From an uncultured Opitutia bacterium (GTDB taxonomy: Bacteria > Verrucomicrobiota > Verrucomicrobiia > Opitutales > Opitutaceae), in assembly GCA_903877135.1 (NCBI GenBank), contig CAIRCN010000053.1, positions 44,260 to 108,259 on the forward strand: a stretch of DNA of 64,000 bases. The letters run 5' to 3'. Below the pieces are notes generated by a model. It saw only the letters and a list, made by a program, of their open reading frames with translations. It was not told where the DNA came from and made no database searches. Positions 38,183-47,110 of the stretch are shown one piece after another. The position numbers and the translations under genes are program-made. Position 1 is the stretch's first letter. Each line of letters starts with the position of its first letter.

Positions 38183-39829
38183 ATGAATTCCCGCTCCCTC
38201 ATTGTTTTCTTTCTCGTCAGCGTCTGCGCCGCCCAGCCAGTGCCGCATCGGGTCGACCGCGCGCCGGCCACGGCCACGCTGATTCCGCTCTCGCAAAACT
38301 GGCGGATGGACGGCGACGTGCCCGTGCATGCCCTGTTGCTCTCGCTGCAGGGGCTGGCCAACCGCGACTACCCGCGCGTCTACCTTGAATATCCGAAGGA
38401 CTGGCAGTGGGAGATTGTCCACCCGCTGATCGGTTTCCTCGAGCGACGCCACGGCGTGAAGTTCGCGCGGCTCGGTCATGACGACGTCGAGGCGGCGCTC
38501 GCGCAGTTTGGGAAGTTCGCCATGGGCTACGTCGTGTGGGACCGCGCCGTCCGCTCCTCGCTCATCGTCGCGTTCACCATTTCCGGTGTCGAGGACGCGC
38601 TGGTGGTGAGCGAGGACCTGATCCCGCTCGCGGAGAAGCACGGGCTGAAAAAGGTCGCCGATCTGCGCGGCCTTTTCACCGGCAAGCCCGACCACGAGAT
38701 CTACCAATGGGCCTACGATCACTATTGGGCGAGATGCTCGCGCGACTATTACGTTCTCCTCGGCGGCAATGCCGGCACCGAGATGCAGCCCGGCATCGCC
38801 GATTTTGGGATCATGCAGCGGGCGTTTTTCACCGATCTGTCCGCGAACCCGAAGCATACGCAGGAACTCGCGTTGGAGCGCCGCATCCTCGGTGGGCAGC
38901 ACTCGGCCAGCATCGTTCTCGGCTGGCATTCCTACGGCAAGGACACCGAGGGCCAGCACACGACGCTCGTCGGCAACTTCGGCCTCAAGATGGAGGGCCT
39001 GCACAACCTGCCCAACGTCTCCTTCACCTGTCAGATTCCGCTCACGCCCGATTTCAAGTTCGCCAACAATCACCGCGTCGCCCCTGGCGCGACGCTGACC
39101 GCGCAGAAAAAAGTTTACGTCTGCGCCATCGCGACTGACTCGATGGGCATCGGCGCATGGACGAAACCCGGCCGCGGCCAGATTCCCTACACCTGGCAGG
39201 TGCTGATGAACTGGGTGTGGATGAATCCGCCGGCGCTCCAGTATTTCTACGAGGACAAGACGCCCAACGACTACTTCATCGGCGGCCTGAGCGGCCCGGG
39301 TTACATGTATCCCAAGTCCATTCCTGCCGACAAATTTCCGGTACTCATGAAGGACGCGCGCGGCCTCATGGCGCAGCTCGACCTGCGCGTGCTTGAGATC
39401 ATGGACTACTCGGAGGGCAACCGCCACGTCGGCAACACCGATCTCCCGAAGGCCGTCGTCGACCGCTACTATCACGAGTTTCCCGACGTGCTCGGCTTCA
39501 TCAACGGCTATGGCACCGCGCGCACCTTCGATCTCCGGGAGGGGAAACCGTTCATCAGCTACGACTATTACCTCGACGTGGACCGGCCCGCCACCGATGC
39601 CGCGGCCGACCTTGAGGAGATGATCCAGCTCAATCCGGCGCGCCCGTATTTTCTCCTGCTGCACATTCGCGAGCGTAACTCCGTCGAAAAGGTCACGCAG
39701 ATCCTCGGTCGCCTCAGCGAGCCGGTGGAGGTCGTGCCGCTTGATATTTTCTTGAAGCTCGCCGCCAGCGCCAAGACCTACCAGACGCATTACCAGCAAC
39801 CGAGCGATCCGGTAGACCGCAATCCGTAG
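38183..39829 (+). CDS. GxGYxYP-type putative glycoside hydrolase
   Basis: The 548-residue protein has a short signal peptide (MNSRSLIVFFLVSVCAAQP). The central SGPGYMYPKS matches the GxGYxYP motif that names a family of putative glycoside hydrolases. N-terminal LLLSLQGLANRDYPRVYLEY is the matching N-domain. Family biochemistry is poorly known. It is exported while its neighbours on both enzyme sides lack signals, suggesting it acts first, in the periplasm or outside the cell. Confidence 0.78.
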   Translation: MNSRSLIVFFLVSVCAAQPVPHRVDRAPATATLIPLSQNWRMDGDVPVHALLLSLQGLANRDYPRVYLEYPKDWQWEIVHPLIGFLERRHGVKFARLGHDDVEAALAQFGKFAMGYVVWDRAVRSSLIVAFTISGVEDALVVSEDLIPLAEKHGLKKVADLRGLFTGKPDHEIYQWAYDHYWARCSRDYYVLLGGNAGTEMQPGIADFGIMQRAFFTDLSANPKHTQELALERRILGGQHSASIVLGWHSYGKDTEGQHTTLVGNFGLKMEGLHNLPNVSFTCQIPLTPDFKFANNHRVAPGATLTAQKKVYVCAIATDSMGIGAWTKPGRGQIPYTWQVLMNWVWMNPPALQYFYEDKTPNDYFIGGLSGPGYMYPKSIPADKFPVLMKDARGLMAQLDLRVLEIMDYSEGNRHVGNTDLPKAVVDRYYHEFPDVLGFINGYGTARTFDLREGKPFISYDYYLDVDRPATDAAADLEEMIQLNPARPYFLLLHIRERNSVEKVTQILGRLSEPVEVVPLDIFLKLAASAKTYQTHYQQPSDPVDRNP

Positions 39830-39857
39830 ACGACGCAACTTCGCTTTATACCTCTCC

Positions 39858-41978
39858 ATGAAATCCCCTCGCAAAGCCCAACCTTCGACCGCCGCCAACG
39901 TGCCGGTCGAGCTTTCCTTCACCGCCCGCGGCGCCTATGCCGACCCGTTCAACCAGGTCACGCTCGACGCGCTCTTCACCGACCCGGCGGGCACCGTGCG
40001 CTGCGTGCCGGCGTTCTGGGCCGGCGGCAAAATCTGGAAAGTCCGCTACGCCTCGCCACTCACCGGCGCGCACAGCTATCGCACCGAGTGCTCCGCGGCC
40101 GGCGACACCGGTCTGCACGGGCGCACCGGCCGCGTCGCGGTCACGCCGTATCGCGGGAAGAACCCCCTCTACGCCCACGGCCCGGTGCAGGTCGCGGCCG
40201 ACAAGCGCCACTTTGAGCACGCCGACGGCACGCCGTTTTTCTGGCTCGGCGACACGTGGTGGATGGGCCTCAGCAAGCGCCTCCATTGGCCGCAGGGTTT
40301 CAAGCAACTCACTGCCGACCGCGTGAAGAAGGGTTACAACCTCGTGCAGATCATCGCCGGGCTCTACCCCGACATGCACGCCTTCGATCCGCGCGGCGCC
40401 AACGAGACGGGATTTCCATGGGAGGAGGGCTATGCGCACATCCGTCCGGAATTTTTCGACAAGGCCGACGAGCGACTCGGCTATCTCGTCACGCAGGGTA
40501 TCACGCCCTGCATCGTCGGCGCCTGGGGTTATTTCATCTCGTGGATGACCGAGGACCAACTGAAGGGCCACCTGCGCTACATCGTCGCGCGCTACGGCTC
40601 TTGGCCGGTCATCTGGTGCACCGCCGGCGAGGCCAACCTGCCGTGGTATCTTGCGAAAAATTTTCCCGAGGACGACCGCGCGATGGTCAAGGGCTGGACC
40701 AAGCTCATCCGCTACCTGCGGGAAACGGATCCGTTTCACCGCCCCGTCACAATTCATCCGACGGCAATCAACCGCTACACCTCGCGCAACGCCACCGACG
40801 ACGAGACGCTGCTCGATTTCGACATGCTGCAGTGCTGCCACGGGCAGAACGAGGCCATCGAGATCATGACCAAGGCCGTGCGCGAAACCTACGCCGCGAC
40901 GCCCCGCATGCCCGTCCTCAATGGCGAGCCCTGCTACGAGATGCTGATGGGCACCATCACCGCCCCGTGGCCGCGCCGGGCGTTCTGGTCCTGCGTGCTC
41001 AACGGCGCCATGGGCCACACCTACGGCGGCAACGGCATCTGGCAGTTCAACCAGCCCGGCATCCCGCACGGCGCCTCGCCGCACGGCGGCAACTACGGCA
41101 ACACGCCGTGGCAGGAGGCGATGCACTTCAGCGGCTCGACCCACTGCGCCCTCGGCAAGAAACTTCTCGCGCGCTTCACGTGGGAAAAATTTGAGCCGCA
41201 TCCCGAGTGGGCCGCCTACACCGGCAACATCTGGCTCCCGTTGGATGGCGCCGAGTGGATCTGGCACAATCGCGATGTGCCCGCGAAGGACGCCCCCGCG
41301 TGCCGCAGCTACGTCCGCCAAACTTTCGAAATTCCCGCCGGCAAAAAAATCCTCAGCGCCCGGCTGCGCTTCGGCGGCGGGGCGCACTGCGAGGCCCGCT
41401 TGAACGGTGAGCCGGCTGGCGTGGCCTGGGGCTGGCGCACCGGCCCGCAGATCAACGACCGCGCGCAATTCCTCAAACCCGGCCGCAACGCGCTCACTCT
41501 CTGGTGCGAGCTGCGTCCCGCCACGGGCGACCGGCCGGGCATGTTCGCGTGTCTCGAGATTCGCTACGCCGACGGCCGCGTGCAACGCATCACGACCGAC
41601 GGCACCTGGAAGGCCTGGGGCAGCAAGCTCGGCGGCTGGGACGCGCGGGCCTATGATGACACGCCGTGGCCCGCGGCCGTCGTGATTGCCAAGGTTGGTG
41701 ACCAGCCGTGGGGCGACCTCGGCTCGCCCGATTTGAGCCTGCAAGGCCCGCAGTCCGCCGGCATTTCGGGGCAGGTGCGCGTCACCTACGTGCCGCACGC
41801 CGAGCCGGTCGTCGTGCGCGACCTCGGGGCGAAGGCCACCTGGCGCGTCACGCGCTTCGATCCCGCCAGCGGCAAGGAAAAGAAGCTCGGCCGCATCACT
41901 GCCGCGGCCGACGGCTCCTGGGCTTGTCCGCCGCCCGCTGGCAGCGATCACGACTGGATTCTGATCTTCGAAGCGTAA
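39858..41978 (+). CDS. DUF4038/GH140-like glycoside hydrolase with accessory domains
   Basis: The 706-residue protein has an N-terminal immunoglobulin-like DUF5060-type domain (about 15-100), a (beta/alpha)8 DUF4038 domain (about 105-430) and a C-terminal jelly-roll module (about 475-610). Candidate catalytic glutamates are E258 in CTAGEANLPW and E357 in LNGEPCYE, 99 residues apart as expected for retaining clan-A enzymes. DUF4038 contains the GH140 apiosidases of pectin breakdown. No signal peptide is visible. Starts 28 bp after the GxGYxYP gene. Confidence 0.8.
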   Translation: MKSPRKAQPSTAANVPVELSFTARGAYADPFNQVTLDALFTDPAGTVRCVPAFWAGGKIWKVRYASPLTGAHSYRTECSAAGDTGLHGRTGRVAVTPYRGKNPLYAHGPVQVAADKRHFEHADGTPFFWLGDTWWMGLSKRLHWPQGFKQLTADRVKKGYNLVQIIAGLYPDMHAFDPRGANETGFPWEEGYAHIRPEFFDKADERLGYLVTQGITPCIVGAWGYFISWMTEDQLKGHLRYIVARYGSWPVIWCTAGEANLPWYLAKNFPEDDRAMVKGWTKLIRYLRETDPFHRPVTIHPTAINRYTSRNATDDETLLDFDMLQCCHGQNEAIEIMTKAVRETYAATPRMPVLNGEPCYEMLMGTITAPWPRRAFWSCVLNGAMGHTYGGNGIWQFNQPGIPHGASPHGGNYGNTPWQEAMHFSGSTHCALGKKLLARFTWEKFEPHPEWAAYTGNIWLPLDGAEWIWHNRDVPAKDAPACRSYVRQTFEIPAGKKILSARLRFGGGAHCEARLNGEPAGVAWGWRTGPQINDRAQFLKPGRNALTLWCELRPATGDRPGMFACLEIRYADGRVQRITTDGTWKAWGSKLGGWDARAYDDTPWPAAVVIAKVGDQPWGDLGSPDLSLQGPQSAGISGQVRVTYVPHAEPVVVRDLGAKATWRVTRFDPASGKEKKLGRITAAADGSWACPPPAGSDHDWILIFEA

Positions 41979-41989
41979 ATCCATCCGCC

Positions 41990-44491
41990 ATGCCTCCTGC
42001 CGCCACCGGCGAACTCACGCTCTCCAACCAAGAGCTGGCTTGGAACTTCAACTGGAGCGGCGGGCGCCTTGCCAGCGTCGGTTGCGAGAACAAGCTCACC
42101 GGCCGCTCCTTCCCGCTAAGCGGCGGCGGCGAGCTGGTGCTGGTTTTCTCGGCGGCAACTGACCGTGTGGCGGAGCCGTTGCTGCGCGCGGACGATTTCA
42201 CGGTGCGCGCGGTGCGCCGCACCGGCCGGCTCGGCGCGGTCTTCACCCTGCACAGTCCCGCCACCGGCCTCGAAGTGAAACTTCACATCCAGCTTGACGG
42301 CCCCACGCGCCGCAAGTGGATCGAGCTCACCAACACCACCGGCCGCGAACTCCTGCTGCTCGACGTCGAACTCGACGACTTCACCTGCGCGGGCGCCACG
42401 ACCAGCGGCGGCGGCGCGGGCCAGCCGGTATTCCTCGGCGACGAGGCTTTCGCCGCCATCGAGCATCCCGCGGGTGAAAACACCGGCACACAGGGCCGCG
42501 TGCAGCTCGCGCATTTTCCCGGGCACCGGCTCGCGCCCCGCGCCAAGTTCCGCAGCCACGTCGCTCTCGTAAGCGTTGCCGCCGCTGGCCAGGCGAACGC
42601 GCACTTTCTTGACTACATCGAGTCGCGCAGCCGGCCGCGTCCGAAATTCCTCTCCACCTACACGCCCTTCGGCATCAACAATCAGTGGGGCGCATGCCCG
42701 ACGCTCGACGACGAGCAGGCGCTCGCGGTGCTCGACCGCGTGGCGGAGCTGCACAAGAAGGGCGTGCCCTTCGACTACTTCACGCTCGACACGGGCTGGG
42801 TGGACTACGGCTCCGACCTCACGCAGTTCAAGCCGACGGCGTTCCCTCACGGGCCGGACAAGATCATCGGACGCGTCCGCGAGCTGCGGATGAAGTTCGG
42901 CCTCTGGTTCGCCACAAGCTGGGGGTTGCAATCCTGCTGGGACTACCCCGGCGCCTTTGCCGATGGCAAGCCGCCCGCGCAGCTCTACCGCGAGGGCTAT
43001 CCACTCGGGGCCGAGGGCGTCATGTTCTGTCTCGGCGAGGAGAACTACTTCTCGATCCTGAAGAAGGCCGTGCTGCACCACGTGCGCGAGAACGGCGTGC
43101 GCTTCCTCAAGTTCGACGGCGGCGCCTACCGCTGCGACAGCACCGAGCACGGACACCTGCCCGGCAAATACTCCGTCGAGCCGATGTTCGCGAAGCTGAT
43201 CGACATCGCCGACAGCGCGCGGGCGATCGCGCCGGACGTGTTCGTCATGTGGTATTGGGGGCTGCGCTCACCGTTCTGGGCGCTGCACGGCGATGCCATT
43301 TTCGAGTCGGGCCTTTTCATGGAGGGCTCCGGCACGAGCTCGACGCCGACACTCTACTACCGCGACTCGGTTACGCTCGCGCAGGACCAGAACGCCCAGC
43401 ACGCCACGACCATCCCGCCGCGGCTCAAGGACAGCCTCGGCGTCTGGCTCTCCGATACCCGCTGGGGCAACTTCATGGGAACCGAGCGCTGGCGCGAGAC
43501 GCTTGTGATGGACCTCGGCCGCGGCAGCCGGCTGTTCCCCAACCTCTGGGGCAACCTCCACGACCTCAGCGACGACGACGTGGCGTTCCTCGCGTGGATC
43601 ATCGCGCTCGCGCGGAAAAACGTCGCGCTGTTCCAGCACCGCAAAACGATTCCCGGTGATCCGTTCCGCAACGACGTCTACGGCTACGCGCACGCCCGTG
43701 GCTCGCGAGGTTTACTTTTCTTCCACAACGCGCACTTCGCTGCCCGCCGCGGCGTGGCGAAACTCGACGCCAGCCTCGGCTTCTCCGCTCGGCCCGGCAC
43801 GCCGGTGCGCGTGGCCACGCATTTTCCGGAAAAGCGCCAACTGCGCCGGCCCGACGGCGCGAACTACCGGGTCGGCGACACGCTCGACGTGTGGCTGCGG
43901 CCCTTCGAGACACTCATGCTTGAGGTCGCGCCCGCGAAGGGGAGCCGGCCCCGGTTGCCGCTGCGCGCGCTGACCGACGCCCAGGCCGCCCGGCTCGGCT
44001 CGGCCCTCGCGCTCACGCCGACGACGCTCGATCCGCGGATGGACCTCCGCTTCGCGGAGGAGGCGGCGTTTGAGCAGAAACAGTTCGCCCGTAAAACCTA
44101 TGCGTTCACGAGCGCACTGCCGGCGCTGGCGCCCGGCACGTCGGTGCTCGCGGTCGTCGTTCGGCTGCGGCAGGGCGAGGCCGAGTGGAAACACAAGCCG
44201 ACCGTCGTGCAGATCGTGCAGGCGCTCGTCCGCATAGGCGGACGCAACGTCCCGCTGATCCCCGTGCCCGACGGCCGCCAGCACGGCAATACGCAGAGCT
44301 TTGGCTGCTCGTGGCTCGTGTGGAAGGTCCGCTTCAACGCGGCGTGGGCCGGGCAGCCGCTGCAACTCGCGGTGCACGCCCATCTCCCCGACGGCGTCGA
44401 GGCGCACGTCGAAGGCTGGGTCGTCCACCGCTGGTGGCAGGAAGACCATCGCCCGACCGGCGACGGCTACTACACCTACGCGCCGTCGTAA
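41990..44491 (+). CDS. GH36-like alpha-galactosidase family enzyme
   Basis: From the ATG at 41990 the protein has 833 residues. The N-terminal 210 residues form a beta-supersandwich, residues about 215-560 the barrel with FTLDTGWVDYG and the likely nucleophile D376 in FLKFDGGAYRC, and WLSDTRWGNF probably holds the acid/base. A further C-terminal beta-domain follows. It is cytoplasmic by lack of signal. Eleven bases separate it from the GH140-like gene, so both are co-translated or nearly so. GH36 covers alpha-galactosidases and alpha-N-acetylgalactosaminidases; exact specificity unknown. Confidence 0.78.
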   Translation: MPPAATGELTLSNQELAWNFNWSGGRLASVGCENKLTGRSFPLSGGGELVLVFSAATDRVAEPLLRADDFTVRAVRRTGRLGAVFTLHSPATGLEVKLHIQLDGPTRRKWIELTNTTGRELLLLDVELDDFTCAGATTSGGGAGQPVFLGDEAFAAIEHPAGENTGTQGRVQLAHFPGHRLAPRAKFRSHVALVSVAAAGQANAHFLDYIESRSRPRPKFLSTYTPFGINNQWGACPTLDDEQALAVLDRVAELHKKGVPFDYFTLDTGWVDYGSDLTQFKPTAFPHGPDKIIGRVRELRMKFGLWFATSWGLQSCWDYPGAFADGKPPAQLYREGYPLGAEGVMFCLGEENYFSILKKAVLHHVRENGVRFLKFDGGAYRCDSTEHGHLPGKYSVEPMFAKLIDIADSARAIAPDVFVMWYWGLRSPFWALHGDAIFESGLFMEGSGTSSTPTLYYRDSVTLAQDQNAQHATTIPPRLKDSLGVWLSDTRWGNFMGTERWRETLVMDLGRGSRLFPNLWGNLHDLSDDDVAFLAWIIALARKNVALFQHRKTIPGDPFRNDVYGYAHARGSRGLLFFHNAHFAARRGVAKLDASLGFSARPGTPVRVATHFPEKRQLRRPDGANYRVGDTLDVWLRPFETLMLEVAPAKGSRPRLPLRALTDAQAARLGSALALTPTTLDPRMDLRFAEEAAFEQKQFARKTYAFTSALPALAPGTSVLAVVVRLRQGEAEWKHKPTVVQIVQALVRIGGRNVPLIPVPDGRQHGNTQSFGCSWLVWKVRFNAAWAGQPLQLAVHAHLPDGVEAHVEGWVVHRWWQEDHRPTGDGYYTYAPS

Positions 44492-44676
44492 GGCGGCGGC
44501 GTGCGCGCGCTCGGCAAGCTGGAGACGGGCGTAAAGTCGGGTCTGTCAAAAGTTCACACATGACCCCTTTTCTCCTTTCCATCTTTGTGGAACGTTAATG
44601 ATGTGCCGCGTCTGTGGCCGGCGCGACCGGTGCGTCAGCAACGTGCGTGATGGCCATAGGCGTTGCATAGCGCCTG
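44492..44676. other. Gap between GH36-like gene and cassette-like GNAT gene
   Basis: No gene is seen. The region turns AT-richer around 44540-44600 and holds GGTCTGTCAAAAGTTCACAC...GACC with short inverted ends. Just before the GNAT stop lies AGGCG-ttgcatag-CGCCT (about 44658-44675), a small hairpin that would belong to the attC-like site discussed below. Confidence 0.4.
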
Positions 44677-45163
44677 GTTAGGCTTCTGGAGCATACACCA
44701 TACGCTCATTGAACACCCGGAAACCGAGCCGCTCGAACGCCTGCTTTGCTTCTGCATTGAAGCTCCAGACATCGAGTTCGACGCGATCATAGCCTCGAGA
44801 CGCTGCTTCTTGGAATAGACGCTCAATCAAAGCACGCCCAATACCGCACCGTTGATCTCCGCGCTCGACAGAGACATGGCTGATATTGCAGATCTTGTGG
44901 GCTGGGCGAAACCAGGTTTCTTCGCGATCCCGGAATGTCGCATAAAGATATCCGATGGGTTCCGGATCTTCCGCGATCAGCCAGAACGCACTCGGATCAC
45001 TCACCATCTCGCGAAAACCCGCTTCCACCAATGCCCGCGGCGCATCGCAGCGGAAGAGCTTCGGGATCGCTTGCGCATGAATGCGCTGAACGGTTCCGTT
45101 GAGACGGGCTAATGTTGGGACGTCTTCAGTCGTTGCAACGCGTATCTTCATTTTCTGCCTAAC
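44677..45163 (-). mobile_element. Candidate integron gene cassette carrying a GNAT gene
   Basis: Read on the coding strand, the unit opens with GTTAGGC (45163-45157), five bases before the ATG, and closes with GCCTAAC (44683-44677) overlapping the TAA stop. These match the R' and R'' core sites (GTTRRRY, RYYYAAC) that bound integron cassettes, in the right order and orientation. The insert is clearly less GC-rich than its surroundings. No integrase is visible and a complete attC fold was not proven. Confidence 0.45.
44678..45151 (-). CDS. GNAT-family N-acetyltransferase
   Basis: The 157-residue protein transfers an acetyl group from acetyl-CoA to an amine. The acetyl-CoA loop reads QRCGIGRALIERLFQEA (Q/R-x2-G-x-G/A), preceded by ICNISHVSVERGD, with the C-terminal AEAKQAFERLGFRVFNERMVY typical of the family. 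Its base composition is markedly lower in GC than neighbouring genes, and it lies alone between two genes of other systems, consistent with horizontal gain. The acceptor is unknown. Confidence 0.88.
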   Translation of the reverse strand: MKIRVATTEDVPTLARLNGTVQRIHAQAIPKLFRCDAPRALVEAGFREMVSDPSAFWLIAEDPEPIGYLYATFRDREETWFRPAHKICNISHVSVERGDQRCGIGRALIERLFQEAASRGYDRVELDVWSFNAEAKQAFERLGFRVFNERMVYAPEA

Positions 45164-45370
45164 AGTGTAATTCGCCTCAACTCAGTTGATGTATATCAAA
45201 CTCAGCTGAATGACCGGTGTCTGAGTTGATGGGATTTGAAGAACTGTTGACGACCACGGAATTGCGGAAAGCAGCAGAAAATTGCCAGGGTTGGGTTGAG
45301 CTTTTCCCGAGCGCATATCAATCCGCGTAACGCTCAACTGGGTCGGCGGGGCAGAGCAAATGCGCGGGAT
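45164..45370. other. Palindrome-rich gap upstream of the GNAT gene
   Basis: No gene is supported here. The part next to the GNAT gene is dense in short palindromes (CAACTCAGTTG, TCAGCTGA, and CTCAG/CTGAG pairs across 45178-45230). GGGTTGAGC near 45287-45295 has an inverted partner GCTCAAC about 25 bp on. These could be the remains of further attC sites. Confidence 0.4.
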
Positions 45371-45856
45371 TCACGGCTGAGTTTTGGCCGCTTCCTTGGC
45401 GGCTTTCATTTTGGTTCGCTCCGCATCGTCCAGCCGACCGTCGTGGTTGGTGTCGTAAAGTTCGAGTTCCTCTTTGGTCGTCAGCAAGTCGAGGGCCTTC
45501 TCCTTGGCGGCATGGACCGTCTCCTTGGTCGCTTCCTTGGTCGCCTCGTAGGCCTTGACCGATTTCTCCTTCACCACGGTGCTGGCTTCCACGGCCTTTT
45601 CCTTGGTCACCTCGGCGGCGTGCTTCGTGACCTCGACAGTTTTATGGTAAGCCTTCGCGGCTTCATTCTTGGTGGCTTGGCTCAGTTCCACCGATTTGTC
45701 CTTCGTGACGGCGGCGGCCTCCTTGGTGCCCTCGGCGACTTTGTCGGTGGTTTTCTTGAGGGCGGTTCCGGCTTTGTCCAAGAGTAACGCTTCCTCGGCG
45801 CAGAGGCTGGCGGCGGCGAGGCAAAGCAGCAGGGCAGAGAAGCGGGAGGTTTTCAT
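45371..45856 (-). CDS. Secreted LEA-like coiled protein with EF-hand
   Basis: The start is set at ATG 45856 (MKTSRFSALLL), eight codons inside a longer opening, because it starts a good signal peptide cleaved near residue 20. Residues 25-125 are Lys/Glu/Ala/Thr-rich, built from 11-residue-like units such as TKEKAVEASTV, resembling LEA group 3 proteins or apolipoproteins. Residues 135-146 (DTNHDGRLDDAE) form a canonical calcium-binding EF-hand loop. It is the last gene after grpE and dnaJ, which fits a stress or envelope-protection role; that is inference. Confidence 0.75.
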   Translation of the reverse strand: MKTSRFSALLLCLAAASLCAEEALLLDKAGTALKKTTDKVAEGTKEAAAVTKDKSVELSQATKNEAAKAYHKTVEVTKHAAEVTKEKAVEASTVVKEKSVKAYEATKEATKETVHAAKEKALDLLTTKEELELYDTNHDGRLDDAERTKMKAAKEAAKTQP

Positions 45857-45910
45857 GGCCGGCGGGGAATGTGAGCCCACGCTGGCCGCAATGCCGCCCG
45901 GAGGCGAGCT

Positions 45911-47062
45911 TCAGAAAAACTTCTTCGCCTTCTCGAAAAACGTCTTCGACGTCGGCTCGTTGGCGTCGCCGCTGACGCGGGCGAAATCTTCCAGAATCTT
46001 ACGCTGCTCGGGCGAGAGCGACTGCGGCACCTCGACGTGAACGCGGACGAGCTGGTCGCCCTGCCGGCCGCCGCGCAGCGAGGGCATGCCCTTGTCGCGC
46101 AGCCGGAACGTCGTGCCGCTTTGCGTGCCGACGGGAACCTTCAGCGAGGCTTTGCCGAACAGAGTCGGAACCTCGATCGTGCCGCCGAGGGTGGCGAGCG
46201 TGAACTTGATCGGGATTTCGCAGAAGAGATCGTCACCCTGCCGCTCAAAGAGCTCGTGCTCTTTCACCGAGAGCACGATGTAGAGATCGCCCGCCTGGCC
46301 GCCGCTGAGGCCGGCCTCGCCGTTGCCGGAGGAGCGCAGGCGCGAGCCGTTGTCCACGCCGGGGGGGATGCGGACGTTGAGCTTGGTGGTTTTGAGCACG
46401 CGGCCTTCGCCCCGGCACGCAGTGCAGGGCTTGTCGACCTTGGTGCCGGCCCCAGCACAAGTCGGACACGTCTGCGTAAAGGTGATGATGCCGCCGGAGC
46501 GGCGGATCTGGCCCGCGCCCCGACAGGTCGAGCAGGTGACTCGCTTCGAGCCGGGCTCGGCGCCCGCGCCGTCGCACCGCTCGCAGGCCATGTTTTTCCG
46601 GAAGGAAATCTCCCGCTCCGCGCCGCGCGCGGTCTCCTCGAGGGTGATCTCGAGGTCGTAGCGCAGGTCGGAGCCGTCGCGGCCCGAGTCGCGCCCGCCG
46701 CCCCCACCGCCGAAAATCTCGTCGAAAATTCCGCCGCCCCCACCGCCGCGCTGGCCGAAGACTTCGCGGAAAATGTCCGCCGGGTCGTGAAACCCGCCGC
46801 CAAAGCCGCCCGGCCCGCGCGGACCCGCGCCGCCGCCCTCGAACGCTGCTGCGCCGTAGCGGTCGTAGGCCGCGCGTTTTTCTCCGTCGCTCAGCACTTC
46901 GTAAGCGTGCGAGACTTTCTTGAACATCTCCTCAGCCTCCTTGTTGCCGGGGTTTTTGTCCGGGTGAAATTGCACCGCCTTCTTGCGGTAGGCTTTCTTA
47001 AGTTCCTCCTCGGTGGCCGTTTTGCCGACGCCGAGCAGTTCGTAGTAATCGTCCTTGGCCAT
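45911..47062 (-). CDS. dnaJ: Chaperone DnaJ
   Basis: DnaJ delivers clients to DnaK and stimulates its ATPase. The 383-residue type I protein has an N-terminal J domain with HPD in FHPDKNPGN, a Gly/Phe-rich region (about 75-125) and four zinc CxxCxGxG repeats ([32 protein letters not shown]), followed by the client-binding domains. It is 48 bp downstream of grpE. dnaK is not in the window. Confidence 0.97.
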   Translation of the reverse strand: MAKDDYYELLGVGKTATEEELKKAYRKKAVQFHPDKNPGNKEAEEMFKKVSHAYEVLSDGEKRAAYDRYGAAAFEGGGAGPRGPGGFGGGFHDPADIFREVFGQRGGGGGGIFDEIFGGGGGGRDSGRDGSDLRYDLEITLEETARGAEREISFRKNMACERCDGAGAEPGSKRVTCSTCRGAGQIRRSGGIITFTQTCPTCAGAGTKVDKPCTACRGEGRVLKTTKLNVRIPPGVDNGSRLRSSGNGEAGLSGGQAGDLYIVLSVKEHELFERQGDDLFCEIPIKFTLATLGGTIEVPTLFGKASLKVPVGTQSGTTFRLRDKGMPSLRGGRQGDQLVRVHVEVPQSLSPEQRKILEDFARVSGDANEPTSKTFFEKAKKFF

Positions 47063-47110
47063 GGTGGGTGAGGGGGCGGGGACGCCGCGGAAACGGCGCC
47101 GCGCCAGGCT

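Noticed and set aside
39846..41984. 712-codon minus-strand frame opposite the GH140-like gene
   Set aside because: The plus-strand frame has a clear domain order and catalytic candidates; the opposite frame has none.
44540..44580. Possible insertion-sequence end around GTCTGTCAAAAGTTCACAC
   Set aside because: Only short inverted ends are seen, with no partner end, target duplication or transposase nearby.
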